From Arthrobacter sp. NicSoilB8 (GTDB taxonomy: Bacteria; Actinomycetota; Actinomycetes; Actinomycetales; Micrococcaceae), in contig NZ_AP024655.1 of the NCBI RefSeq assembly GCF_019977355.1, positions 4,712,001-4,776,000 on the forward strand: DNA of 64,000 nucleotides. The letters are read 5' to 3'. This document shows positions 42,652-50,286 of this stretch, piece by piece. Within the stretch, counting starts at the first letter, position 1; the number at the start of each line of letters is the position of its first letter. Under the pieces are notes generated by a model. It did not search any database and was not told where the DNA came from. It saw nothing but the letters and a program-made list of their open reading frames with translations. A program made the position numbers and the translations under genes.

Positions 42652-42779
42652 ATGCGTCGGACTCCTCTGGCGGGCCCGGCGCCCCGTTCGACGGACAGGG
42701 CCACAGCCCGGGGCGCAACTGTCCGGCCGGTGACCTTCGGCCCTTTCCGGCGCACCCGGGACCTGCAAGAGTGGCGGTC

Positions 42780-44327
42780 ATGGCCATGGACGCTGTCGTC
42801 AATACCCGGCACGGCACGCTGCGCGGTGCGGAGGCCGACGGGGTCCGCACCTTCCTAGGTGTCCCCTTCGCGGCGCCGCCGACCGGGGCGAACAGGCTGC
42901 TCCCGCCGCGGCCGATGCAGCCGTGGACCGGTGTCCGCGATGCCACGGACTACGGGGATTCCCCTCCCCAGGTTGCCCCGCCCGTCAGCGCGGGTTTCGA
43001 CTGGGATACCGGCCTCGGCGGTGGCGACTGCCTGAACCTGAACATCTGGGCCCCCAGTGCGGGGGCTGCCGGTGTTGGCGCGGCCGGTGCCGGCCCGGCC
43101 GGGCTCCCCGTCATGGTCTGGATCCAGGGCGGTGCGTTCGAAGTCGGCTCAACGGCGGCCTATGACGGCCGGAACTTCGCCCGCGACGGCGTCGTGTGCG
43201 TTGTGATCAACTGGCGCGTGGGCGCCGACGGGTTCCTCTTCCTCGACGACGGGCACGCCAACGTGGGCCTGCTCGATCAGGTCGCGGCGCTCGAGTGGGT
43301 GCGGGACAACATCGCGGACTTCGGCGGCGACCCCGGGAACGTCACCGTCTTTGGCGAGTCGGCTGGGGCAATGAGCATCGGCGTCCTCCTTTCCATTCCC
43401 CGGGCCGAGGGACTGTTCCGGCGGGCCATCCTGCAAAGCGGGGCGGCCCACCATGTCCTCCCCGCCCTGGCCGCCGAACGGATCGGCCGGGCCCTCGCCG
43501 AGAGACTCGGCGTTCCGCAGACCCGCGAGGCGATTGCCGGCGTCCCGGTCCAGCGGCTCCTCACGGCGCAGACGGAGCTGAAGACTGAACTGCTGGCGCA
43601 CCCGGACCCGGACCATTGGGGCCACGACGTGGTGGCAAGCCTGATGCCCTGGCAGCCGGTAATCGACGGCGACGTCGTTCCGCGACGTCCGATCGACCGG
43701 ATCGCCGGCGGGGCCGGCGCGCATATCGACATCATCGTCGGCACGAACACCGAGGACTGGAAACTCTTCCTGGCCATCACCGGCGTGCTCGCCAGGGTCA
43801 CGGAGGAGAGCCTGGGCGGGACCGGCAGCATCGAAGGGTTCCCTCCGCCGGCGTCCTACGGCCTCCCGGTCCCGGCTGCGCTGGAGGCGTATCGCGCCCG
43901 CTATCCCGGCGCCACGCCCGGCGAGCTTCTGGCCGCGGTGCAGACCGACTGGTGGGTGCGGATCCCGGCGATCATTCTGGCCGAGGCCCACGCGAACGCG
44001 GCGCGGTCCACCGGCGCGGGAACCTACATGTACGAGTTCGCCTGGGCCGCGCCGGATCTCGGCGCGGTCCATGCAGTGGAGGTGCCGTTCGTTTTTGACA
44101 CCCTGGCCACGAACGCCCGGCTGTTCGGGCCGCTCCTGGGCAAGAATCCCCCGCAGGGACTAGCCAGCGCGATGCACGCCGCCTGGGTGTCCTTCGCCGC
44201 CACCGGCGACCCGGGCTGGCCGGCATACGAACCCGCCAGAAGGGCCACCATGCGTTTCGATGTTGTCCAGGGCGTGGTGGATGACCCCAGGTCCTGGGAA
44301 CGCGCCCTCTGGGACGGGATCCGCTAG
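42780..44327 (+). CDS. Carboxylesterase (type B) family protein
   Basis: 515 residues, alpha/beta-hydrolase of the carboxylesterase/lipase type B family. TFLGVPFAAPPTG near the N-terminus; nucleophile Ser194 in FGESAGAMSIG (GxSxG). The acid is in the TNTEDW region, and His in DLGAVHAVEVPFVF is the catalytic base. It hydrolyses esters such as p-nitrobenzyl or other short esters in the cytoplasm; no signal peptide is seen. I chose ATG 42780; GTG 42771 and ATG 42786 are alternatives. Its stop shares CTAG (44324-44327) with the convergent HD-hydrolase gene. Confidence 0.85.
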   Translation: MAMDAVVNTRHGTLRGAEADGVRTFLGVPFAAPPTGANRLLPPRPMQPWTGVRDATDYGDSPPQVAPPVSAGFDWDTGLGGGDCLNLNIWAPSAGAAGVGAAGAGPAGLPVMVWIQGGAFEVGSTAAYDGRNFARDGVVCVVINWRVGADGFLFLDDGHANVGLLDQVAALEWVRDNIADFGGDPGNVTVFGESAGAMSIGVLLSIPRAEGLFRRAILQSGAAHHVLPALAAERIGRALAERLGVPQTREAIAGVPVQRLLTAQTELKTELLAHPDPDHWGHDVVASLMPWQPVIDGDVVPRRPIDRIAGGAGAHIDIIVGTNTEDWKLFLAITGVLARVTEESLGGTGSIEGFPPPASYGLPVPAALEAYRARYPGATPGELLAAVQTDWWVRIPAIILAEAHANAARSTGAGTYMYEFAWAAPDLGAVHAVEVPFVFDTLATNARLFGPLLGKNPPQGLASAMHAAWVSFAATGDPGWPAYEPARRATMRFDVVQGVVDDPRSWERALWDGIR

Positions 44328-44968
44328 CCGGCCGTGCCCCGGGCCTCGCCCGTGTGCCCCGCGTCGCCCGTGCGCCCGGCGTCGTCGTAGGAAAGGTTCT
44401 CGTAGTCGGTGTCGTCCGCCTCGTCGAGCATCTCATCCAGTTCATCCAGCAGCCACGGGTTGATCCGGGCCAGGATCTTGCGGGTCTCTTCGACCGGGAC
44501 GGCCGCGTAGAGCACCGGGCGGGCCTCGTCGTAGCGGGTGACCGGCGGCTTGTCCGGCCACTTCTCGGCAAGCGCCTTGACGCGTTCGGGCAGCGAATTG
44601 TGCGCGTTGTCCGCAATCTTGACCAGGGTGGCGTCGTGGTCTTCGGCGATGTAGCGGATGCCGGCCTGGTAGTCGTCGGGGTTTTCGTGGAGGCGTTTGG
44701 TGACGCGCTCAATAATGTCGGCCGCCCGCTCCGAGACTCCCATATCCAGCAGGGCCTGGCGCGTCATCGGGGTGTCCTCGGCGATGTCGTGGAGGTACCC
44801 GGCGATCTGAATGTCGTCGTCGAAGTCTGCCAGGGCATCCCCGACGGCGAGCACGTGCTCCCGGTACGGCCGCTTAAGTTTGTCCTTTTGCCGGTTGTGG
44901 GCCACCTCGGCCAGGACCTTGGCTGTCTCAACGGTAAAGCGGGGCTGGGGGTGTGCGGGCTCGGTCAT
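44324..44968 (-). CDS. HD-domain phosphohydrolase
   Basis: 214 residues. The HD motif is GYLHDIAEDT at about residues 57-66, with a first His in REHVLAVGDALAD and the later Asp in VKIADNAHNS. This is the SpoT/RelA-like or small-alarmone hydrolase pattern, so hydrolysis of (p)ppGpp or another nucleotide is likely. The C-terminus is acidic and Gly/Thr-rich. The start lies 6 bases after TAGGCT (44975-44980), with no Shine-Dalgarno. It is followed by GluQRS on the same strand upstream, 9 bases away. Confidence 0.75.
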   Translation of the reverse strand: MTEPAHPQPRFTVETAKVLAEVAHNRQKDKLKRPYREHVLAVGDALADFDDDIQIAGYLHDIAEDTPMTRQALLDMGVSERAADIIERVTKRLHENPDDYQAGIRYIAEDHDATLVKIADNAHNSLPERVKALAEKWPDKPPVTRYDEARPVLYAAVPVEETRKILARINPWLLDELDEMLDEADDTDYENLSYDDAGRTGDAGHTGEARGTAG

Positions 44969-44977
44969 GAATCCAGC

Positions 44978-45913
44978 CTACGCGCCGTGGCTTCCCGTTC
45001 GGGGCGGGGTGTCGCTTCCCGGCTGCGCTCCCGGCAGCCCGGGCCAAATCCAGGGCTCGCGCGGCAGCACGGCGGGGTCGAAGACGGCCAGTGCGTGCTT
45101 GAGGGGTCCGGCGGGAAGCCCAAGGGACGCCAGCAGCACGTCCCGGACCTCGTCGGGGGTCACGCCGGCCAGGGCCAGGTCGGCGAGCGTGACGGCGCCG
45201 TCGCGCTTGGCCAGCCGCGCGCCGTCGGCGTTCAGCACCAGCGGAACATGCGCATATTCCGGAACAGGCATATTCAGCAGGGAGGCCAGGTATGCCTGCC
45301 GCGGCGTGGAAGGGAGCAGGTCGTCACCGCGGACCACCTGGTCGATGCCCTGGGCGGCATCGTCAACCACCACCGCCAGGTTGTAGGCGGTCACGCCATC
45401 GTTGCGCCGGAGCACGAAGTCGTCCACCACGCCGGTGTAGCTGCCGTGGAGCACGTCCCGCACCGTCGCTTCCTCCACGGCGGAACGGAGCCGGACCGCC
45501 GCGGGGCGGGCGGCACGCCTGGCCTCGCGCTCGTCATCGCTGAGGTTCCGGCAGGTCCCGGGGTAGGCGCCAAGCGGAGCATGCGGCGCGGAGGGGGCCT
45601 CCTGGATTTCGCGGCGCGTGCAGAAGCACTCATACGTCAGGCCGGCCGCAGTCAATTGCTCGATCGCCTCCGCGTACAGGTGCTCGCGGTCCGTCTGGCG
45701 CACGACGCCGCCGTCCCAGTCCACGCCGATCGCCGTCAGATCGCGGAGCTGCTCAGCCTCGGCACCGGCCCGGGCGCGGTCCAGGTCTTCGACCCGCATC
45801 AGGAACCGCCGCCCCGTGGACCGGGCAAAGAGCCACGCCAGGACGGCCGTCCGGAGGTTCCCCACGTGCAGTTCACCGGAGGGACTGGGGGCGAAGCGGC
45901 CGGCTGACGTCAT
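44978..45913 (-). CDS. gluQ: Glutamyl-Q tRNA(Asp) synthetase
   Basis: 311 residues, a truncated glutamyl-tRNA synthetase without the anticodon-binding domain. The HIGH-like motif is PSPSGELHVGNLRTAV near residue 9. The zinc region CFCTRREI and the KMSK-like VLNADGARLAKRDGAVTL are present. It attaches Glu to queuosine 34 of tRNA(Asp). The start lies 6 bases after TAGGCT (45920-45925), suggesting a leaderless mRNA. Full-length GltX would have about 470-500 residues, so this is the modification enzyme. Confidence 0.9.
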   Translation of the reverse strand: MTSAGRFAPSPSGELHVGNLRTAVLAWLFARSTGRRFLMRVEDLDRARAGAEAEQLRDLTAIGVDWDGGVVRQTDREHLYAEAIEQLTAAGLTYECFCTRREIQEAPSAPHAPLGAYPGTCRNLSDDEREARRAARPAAVRLRSAVEEATVRDVLHGSYTGVVDDFVLRRNDGVTAYNLAVVVDDAAQGIDQVVRGDDLLPSTPRQAYLASLLNMPVPEYAHVPLVLNADGARLAKRDGAVTLADLALAGVTPDEVRDVLLASLGLPAGPLKHALAVFDPAVLPREPWIWPGLPGAQPGSDTPPRTGSHGA

Positions 45914-45953
45914 GGGACCAGCCTATGCGGAGCGGCACCAGAGCCCCTCCACC

Positions 45954-46020
45954 ACCAACGCGGGGTCAGTTCCGGCCCATGATGGAGCCAAATATGGGCG
46001 CGATGTGACCCCGCGTTGGT
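45954..46020. repeat. Intergenic inverted-repeat element, copy B
   Basis: Arms ACCAACGCGGGGTCA (45954-45968) and TGACCCCGCGTTGGT (46006-46020) enclose 37 bases, the same loop length as copy A at 42587. ATGGGCGCGATG before the right arm differs from copy A by one base. Confidence 0.75.
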
Positions 46021-46034
46021 TGGAGGGAGCAGCA

Positions 46035-46096
46035 CAAGAGCCCCTCAGCTACCGATGACTTCGGGACATCCGACGTCGGTGGCTCAGGGGCTCTTG
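46035..46096. repeat. 62-bp hairpin with CAAGAGCCCCT arms
   Basis: CAAGAGCCCCT (46035-46045) and AGGGGCTCTTG (46086-46096) are perfect arms; the inner ACCGA/TCGGT can pair as well. The stretch 45914-46347 otherwise holds only repeat copy B and the promoter described for the Lrp gene. It may be a bidirectional terminator or another mobile palindrome. Confidence 0.55.
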
Positions 46097-46243
46097 CCGT
46101 GTTGTGGTGCGGTGTGCGGAATGACGATGCGTGAACAAGAGTCAATCAGCGGCTGGTTCCTTGCGGGAGCCTCGTCCAGGGTCCGGGTGGTGTGCCGGGG
46201 TGCCTGTAGCCTTCGGGGCCGCGGCGGTGGCCTTGCCCCTTTG

Positions 46244-46273
46244 TTGTCACTATTTGAGCAGAAGACCTACAGT
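46244..46273 (+). promoter_or_regulatory. Predicted promoter of the first Lrp gene
   Basis: TTGTCA (46244-46249), 18 bases, TACAGT (46268-46273). Transcription would start near 46280, which makes a GTG at 46276 impossible as start and favours a later one. Confidence 0.45.
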
Positions 46274-46347
46274 TAGTGCAACGGACCCGGAATGAAGTAG
46301 TCAATCTGATCAACTGGGTCGTGGTCCGTGAACAGGAAGTGGTCATT

Positions 46348-46806
46348 TTGCAGGAGCTCGACGCGACGGACAGGCGGATCCTCGCCGCACTGGATGACGA
46401 TCCCCGCGTGCCGGTCATGGTGCTGGCCCAGAAGCTGGGCCTGGCCCGCGGCACTGTCCAGTCCCGCCTGGAGCGGATGTCGGCGTCGGGCGCGCTCCGC
46501 CCGAACAGCAGCCGGGTCCTGCCGTCGGCCCTGGGCCGCGGCGTGGCGGCGGCCGTGAGCGCGGAACTGGACCAGAGCCACCTCAACGAGGCCATCGCGG
46601 CGCTGCGCAACATCCCGGAAGTGCTCGAATGCCACGCCCCTGCCGGCGACACGGACCTCCTGATCCGGGTGGTGGCCACGAGCCCTGATGACCTCTACCG
46701 CGTGTCCGAAGAAATCCGGCTGTGCCCCGGCATCGTGCGGACCTCAACGAGCATGTTCCTGCGCGAGGTCATCCCCTACCGGACCACGGGGCTGCTGGGC
46801 GCCTAA
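46348..46806 (+). CDS. Lrp/AsnC-family regulator
   Basis: About 152 residues. HTH at 1-50 (LDATDRRILAALDDDPRVPVMVLAQKLGL, then RGTVQSRLERMSASG). An RAM-type alpha/beta sensing domain follows (LECHAPAGDTDLLIRVVATSPDDLYRV). I take TTG at 46348, preceded by AGGAAG (46334-46339) at 8 bases; GTG at 46276, 46321 or 46339 are in frame but lack spacing or lie upstream of the predicted transcript start. It probably senses an amino acid. Its target is unknown, but the neighbouring Lrp-LysE pair may belong to the same network. Confidence 0.8.
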   Translation: MQELDATDRRILAALDDDPRVPVMVLAQKLGLARGTVQSRLERMSASGALRPNSSRVLPSALGRGVAAAVSAELDQSHLNEAIAALRNIPEVLECHAPAGDTDLLIRVVATSPDDLYRVSEEIRLCPGIVRTSTSMFLREVIPYRTTGLLGA

Positions 46807-46837
46807 ACCCTTCGTTGAGCCCGGCGCGCGGCCCCGC

Positions 46838-47293
46838 TCAGACCGGCGGCCCGGCGTTGGCCTTCAGGTTCTTCATGACCAGCGTGGAGGTCAGGCGTTC
46901 GACGCCGGGCAGGGAGGTCAGTTCGCTGTCGTAGAAGCGCTGATAGGACGGAAGGTCCTCCGCGATGACCTTGAGCAGGTAGTCCGGCGAACCAAAGAGC
47001 CGCTGGGCCTCCACGATGTTGGGGTTGTCCGCCACCCGGTTCTCGAAGATCTCCATCGTGGAACGGTCCACCTGGCGCAACGTCACGAACACGATCGCCT
47101 CGAACCCGAGCCCCACGGCGGCCGGATCAATGTCCGCCCGGTAGCCCCGGATGATCCCGGCGGCCTCCAGATCCCGCAGCCGGCGATGGCACGGAGCCAC
47201 TGTCAGCCCGACCTTCGCGGCCAGTGCCGTGGCAGTCATTCGCCCGTCCGTTTGAAGGTGGCGCAAAATACTTCTGTCAATAGCGTCAATCAC
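46838..47293 (-). CDS. Lrp/AsnC-family regulator (divergent to LysE)
   Basis: 151 residues. HTH: AIDRSILRHLQTDGRMTATALAAKVGL, then APCHRRLRDLEAAGII. Sensing domain: ADNPNIVEAQRLFGSPDYLLKVIAED. A Lrp gene divergent to a LysE-family exporter is a well-known arrangement in which the regulator activates export when its amino acid accumulates. It converges with the first Lrp gene, 31 bases away. The intergenic region to LysE (47294-47411) holds the shared promoter; no clear palindrome was found there. Confidence 0.85.
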   Translation of the reverse strand: MIDAIDRSILRHLQTDGRMTATALAAKVGLTVAPCHRRLRDLEAAGIIRGYRADIDPAAVGLGFEAIVFVTLRQVDRSTMEIFENRVADNPNIVEAQRLFGSPDYLLKVIAEDLPSYQRFYDSELTSLPGVERLTSTLVMKNLKANAGPPV

Positions 47294-47411
47294 GCAATTA
47301 TCTTACCCAAGAACGGCGGTTCACCAGTAAATTAGCGAACACTTCCGGGGCGATTTTGCCTAGAGTTTTCCTTGTACCTACACAGAGGTGCCACACCCCC
47401 TGGAGCCCGCC

Positions 47412-48089
47412 GTGAATCCCCAGCTTTTCCTCGCCTTCCTGGTTGTCGCCGTCGCCCTGGCCTGCACCCCCGGCGTCGACTGGGCCTATTCGATTGCTGC
47501 CGGGCTGAGGCAGCGCAGCTTCGCCCCCGCCGTCGCCGGACTCTGCGGCGGCTACGCCCTGCACACGGTGCTCCTGGTGCTGGGCCTGGCGGCGCTGCTG
47601 ACCGGGATGCCGGGCGTGCTCGGCTGGCTGACCGCCGCGGGTGCCCTGTACCTGCTGTGGCTGGGCTTCAGCACCCTGCGGTCCTGGCGGGGCGCCAGCT
47701 TCAACGGCCCCAGCTTCGGCGCCGGCACGGACGGTCCCCCGGCAGCGGCGCCCGCGAGCCAGTTCCGGATTTTCGTCCAGGGCATGGGTATCAGCGGGAT
47801 CAATCCCAAGGGGCTGCTGTTCTTCGTGGCCCTGGTGCCGCAGTTCGTCAGCCCGGATGCCGCCCTCCCGGTTCCGGTACAGTCCGGGCTGCTCGGGCTC
47901 ACTTTCGTGCTGCTCGTGGGGGTCATCTACAGCTGTGTGGCACTCCTGGCCCGGAAACTGCTCCATGCCAGGCCGGGCGCCGCCCGTCACGTGACGCTCG
48001 CCAGCGGTGTCATCATGCTGGTCCTGGGTGCCGTGCTGCTCGCCGAACAGATCATGCCCGCTGTCGCCGCGGCCCTGGCCCGCGCCTGA
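47412..48089 (+). CDS. LysE-family amino acid exporter
   Basis: About 225 residues, six hydrophobic segments. The start MNPQLFLAFLVVAVALACTPGVDWAYSIAAGL contains the conserved PGVD-like motif of the LysE/RhtB group after helix 1. FVQGMGISGINPKGLLFF is the second hallmark. GTG at 47412 after TGGAG is preferred to GTG 47388, whose spacing to GAG is too short. The family exports Lys, Arg, homoserine, threonine or branched amino acids; the divergent Lrp regulator makes export of a regulatory amino acid likely. Substrate unknown. Confidence 0.85.
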   Translation: MNPQLFLAFLVVAVALACTPGVDWAYSIAAGLRQRSFAPAVAGLCGGYALHTVLLVLGLAALLTGMPGVLGWLTAAGALYLLWLGFSTLRSWRGASFNGPSFGAGTDGPPAAAPASQFRIFVQGMGISGINPKGLLFFVALVPQFVSPDAALPVPVQSGLLGLTFVLLVGVIYSCVALLARKLLHARPGAARHVTLASGVIMLVLGAVLLAEQIMPAVAAALARA

Positions 48090-48110
48090 GCCGGGGCATC
48101 CCCGGCACGG

Positions 48111-48467
48111 TTACTTGCGCTGCATGTACCACTCGGTGAAGGACGACGCGCGGCCGTCCGCGGTCAACTGGATGATCCAGAGGTTGTCGTAGCTTCGGCT
48201 GTTGCCGCGGTAGGTGGTCAGGCCCTGCACGAACGCCCGGCCGCCGTCGACCCCGAGCAACTTCCACTCAAAGGTCCAGTCATCCGGTTCGTCGCGCCCG
48301 GCAAGCCAGTGCTCCACGATGTCCTCCCGGCCCCGCCACGGTTCGGGCTCCTGGGGGCTGGTCGCATAGATGGCGTCCTCGGTGAACAGGGCCCGGATGT
48401 CCTCAGGGTCGTTCGTCGTCCATGCCGTGATGTAGTGCTGCATCCAGCGGGCCACCGCATCTCTCAT
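48111..48467 (-). CDS. NTF2/SnoaL-like small protein
   Basis: 118 residues of the NTF2-like fold: a helix start (AVARWMQHYITAWTTNDPEDIRALFTEDAIYATSP) typical of SnoaL-like proteins, then WRGREDIVEHWLAG and strands ending NLWIIQLTADGRASSFTEWY. Such proteins act as small enzymes or ligand-binding folds. The ATG at 48467 lies 6 bases after TACAAA (48474-48479) with no clear Shine-Dalgarno, hinting at a leaderless transcript. Substrate and partner unknown. Confidence 0.7.
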   Translation of the reverse strand: MRDAVARWMQHYITAWTTNDPEDIRALFTEDAIYATSPQEPEPWRGREDIVEHWLAGRDEPDDWTFEWKLLGVDGGRAFVQGLTTYRGNSRSYDNLWIIQLTADGRASSFTEWYMQRK

Positions 48468-48548
48468 GCCTCGTTTGTACTCCCCGCCATGGGCCCCCGC
48501 AAGGGTAGTGGATACGTGGATTTTCCCCTCCGCCGGCGCGGATGACAC

Positions 48549-49565
48549 TCAGTCGACGTCGGCGCGGCCGTACTCGCGGTCCCAGAGTTCGTGCATCTCC
48601 GCGTCCTTGCGAATGGCCTTCACAGCCTCCACCTCCGCCGGTTTCCGGCGCTGCCACTCCCGGGATCCGAGGGTCTTGCGGCCCGCGTCCAGCAGGAGCA
48701 GGGCATGGTCCGTCAGTGCGTCGCTGCGGAGTGTGAAGTCCGTTTTCCGGCGCCGCAGGACCTCCTGCAGGGCGGCGCGGGCCGCTCCGTAGGAGCCGAG
48801 CCTGCGCAGGGAGCGGGCCCGCACCAGCAGCAGCGCGGCGGCCAGATCGTCGGCGTTCAGCAGCCCTTCCGTGTCCGCGACCACTTCCATATCGAGTCCC
48901 AGCTCGGCGGAGAGGGAGCAACGGGCCAGCGCCAGCGGCAGCGAGGGCGGCAGGCCGGCGAGGGCCGCAAGCGCCGCCTCGGCCTGGCCGGTCTCGCGCA
49001 GGGAATGGGACAGCGCCAGGAACACGGCCTCCTCGCTGAACAGCACCGGAACCTCGATCCGCTCGGCCACCTCCACCCTGGTGACCACGCCGGCGAGGTG
49101 CACGGCGGCGTAGCGGTTGGCGTCGGCGTCGTTTCGCAGGCTCAGGCCGTGCTGCAGGAGCTCGGAGGCGCGCAGATGGCCGCCGTGTCCGTACGCCAGC
49201 AGTCCGGCCATGAGGTAGCAGAGACCGGCCCAGCCGGGATAGGTGCGGGCCAGGGCGATCAGCGGGTCCGGATCCGTGCTGCCGAAGATGGCGGCGTGCA
49301 CGGCTTTCGCCGTCTTGCCGGCTGCCCGGCCGGGGACTTTGCCCAGGCGGGGCACCCCGCCCTCGACGGCCAGCGTCCCGGGAGCCCGGCCTGCCATGAG
49401 TCCGGTAACCACGCCGCCCACGTTGCCGGCGAGGCCGCGGACGGGCGTGCGGACCAGTGCTTTGCGGAACGGCGTCAGGTAGCGGGTGTCCGTGTACGGC
49501 CTGCGCTGACCCTGAGACTCGATCGCGGGAATGCGGGAGGCGGATTCGCCAAGTTCGGCGCTCAT
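48549..49565 (-). CDS. Uncharacterised helical repeat (TPR-like) protein
   Basis: 338 residues. The first ~100 are basic and Gly-rich (VRTPVRGLAGNVGGVVTGLMAGR); the rest is Ala/Leu-rich helical, with repeated hairpins such as AEAALAALAGLPPSLPLALARCSL and LRRLGSYGAARAALQEVLRRRK, consistent with tetratricopeptide-like repeats. No catalytic motif is visible. The start ATG 49565 has TACCAT at 49572-49577, 6 bases upstream, and also GAAGGA. I do not recognise the family. A DUF456 gene follows upstream on the same strand. Confidence 0.65.
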   Translation of the reverse strand: MSAELGESASRIPAIESQGQRRPYTDTRYLTPFRKALVRTPVRGLAGNVGGVVTGLMAGRAPGTLAVEGGVPRLGKVPGRAAGKTAKAVHAAIFGSTDPDPLIALARTYPGWAGLCYLMAGLLAYGHGGHLRASELLQHGLSLRNDADANRYAAVHLAGVVTRVEVAERIEVPVLFSEEAVFLALSHSLRETGQAEAALAALAGLPPSLPLALARCSLSAELGLDMEVVADTEGLLNADDLAAALLLVRARSLRRLGSYGAARAALQEVLRRRKTDFTLRSDALTDHALLLLDAGRKTLGSREWQRRKPAEVEAVKAIRKDAEMHELWDREYGRADVD

Positions 49566-49597
49566 TCCTTCATGGTAGTAGGACCGGCAGGGCGCTG

Positions 49598-50098
49598 CTA
49601 GGCGGCCGAGGCCACCCAGAGGCCGATCACCCAGGTGCTGGCGGAGAGGCACGCGAGGCCGAATTCCGCGATCATGCCCATTCCGGTGGCCTTCAGCGCG
49701 GCCCAGCTGGAGGCCACCGCGGTGCCGAACGCCCGCGTGCGCTGCAGCTCGCTGAGCAGCAGCCCGGCCGCGAAGCCCACGAAGAGTCCCACCACAGGGA
49801 TGATGAACATGCCGGCCACACCCAGCACCAGCCCGACGACGACGGAACGGCTTGGGATGCTGTGCTGCTTGAGTTTCCGGCCGGTCAGGACGGCGCTGGC
49901 GGCCATGCCGGCCAGGACGAACACCAGGCCGATCCCGAAGACCACCCAGCCGGTGGTTCCTGCGCCACCCCACAGCGCCCAGGCGAGCAGGCTCAGCCCG
50001 ATCAGGATGCTGCCGGGCAGGACGGGGACGATGGTCCCGGCCACGCCCACCAGGATGGCGAGGCCGCAGAGCACGGTCACGACGGTCTCGGGGTTCAT
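49598..50098 (-). CDS. DUF456-family membrane protein
   Basis: 166 residues. The pattern MNPETVVTVLCGLAILVGVAGTIVPVLPGSILIGLSLLAWAL with PVLPGS and a later IIPVVGLFVGFAAG is the DUF456 signature: small Gly-rich proteins with about four helices. The GxxG and Pro residues could form a channel-like pore, but the role is unknown. The ATG lies 6 bases after TAGACT (minus strand, 50105-50110), so the mRNA is probably leaderless. It may be cotranscribed with the TPR-like gene 32 bases downstream. Confidence 0.8.
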   Translation of the reverse strand: MNPETVVTVLCGLAILVGVAGTIVPVLPGSILIGLSLLAWALWGGAGTTGWVVFGIGLVFVLAGMAASAVLTGRKLKQHSIPSRSVVVGLVLGVAGMFIIPVVGLFVGFAAGLLLSELQRTRAFGTAVASSWAALKATGMGMIAEFGLACLSASTWVIGLWVASAA

Positions 50099-50207
50099 GG
50101 CCCCAGTCTAAGCCGGGTCCGGCCGGCGACGGAGCCTGCGGCGGACCGCAGATCACAGCCGCCCCTGGTGGACTGTAGTGTCCGCACACGTCCACAGAAC
50201 AACAACA

Positions 50208-50268
50208 TGACAACAGAACAACAAAACGGCGACGGCGGCACTCCCCCCGGAAGCGCCGCCGTCGCCGT
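50208..50268 (-). terminator. Intrinsic terminator of the malic enzyme gene
   Basis: A 14-bp perfect stem, ACGGCGACGGCGGC (50226-50239) with GCCGCCGTCGCCGT (50255-50268), is followed in the leftward direction by TTTGTTGTTCTGTTG (50208-50225 on +). This is a classical rho-independent terminator for the gene ending at 50287. Confidence 0.85.
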
Positions 50269-50286
50269 GTGCGGCAGTGTGCGGAC

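Noticed and set aside
42648..42779. N-terminal extension of the carboxylesterase
   Set aside because: The extra 44 residues precede the conserved family start, have no ribosome site and begin inside the repeat element.
46276..46347. Upstream GTG start of the first Lrp gene
   Set aside because: It lies only two bases after the predicted -10, and the TTG at 46348 has a well-spaced AGGAAG.
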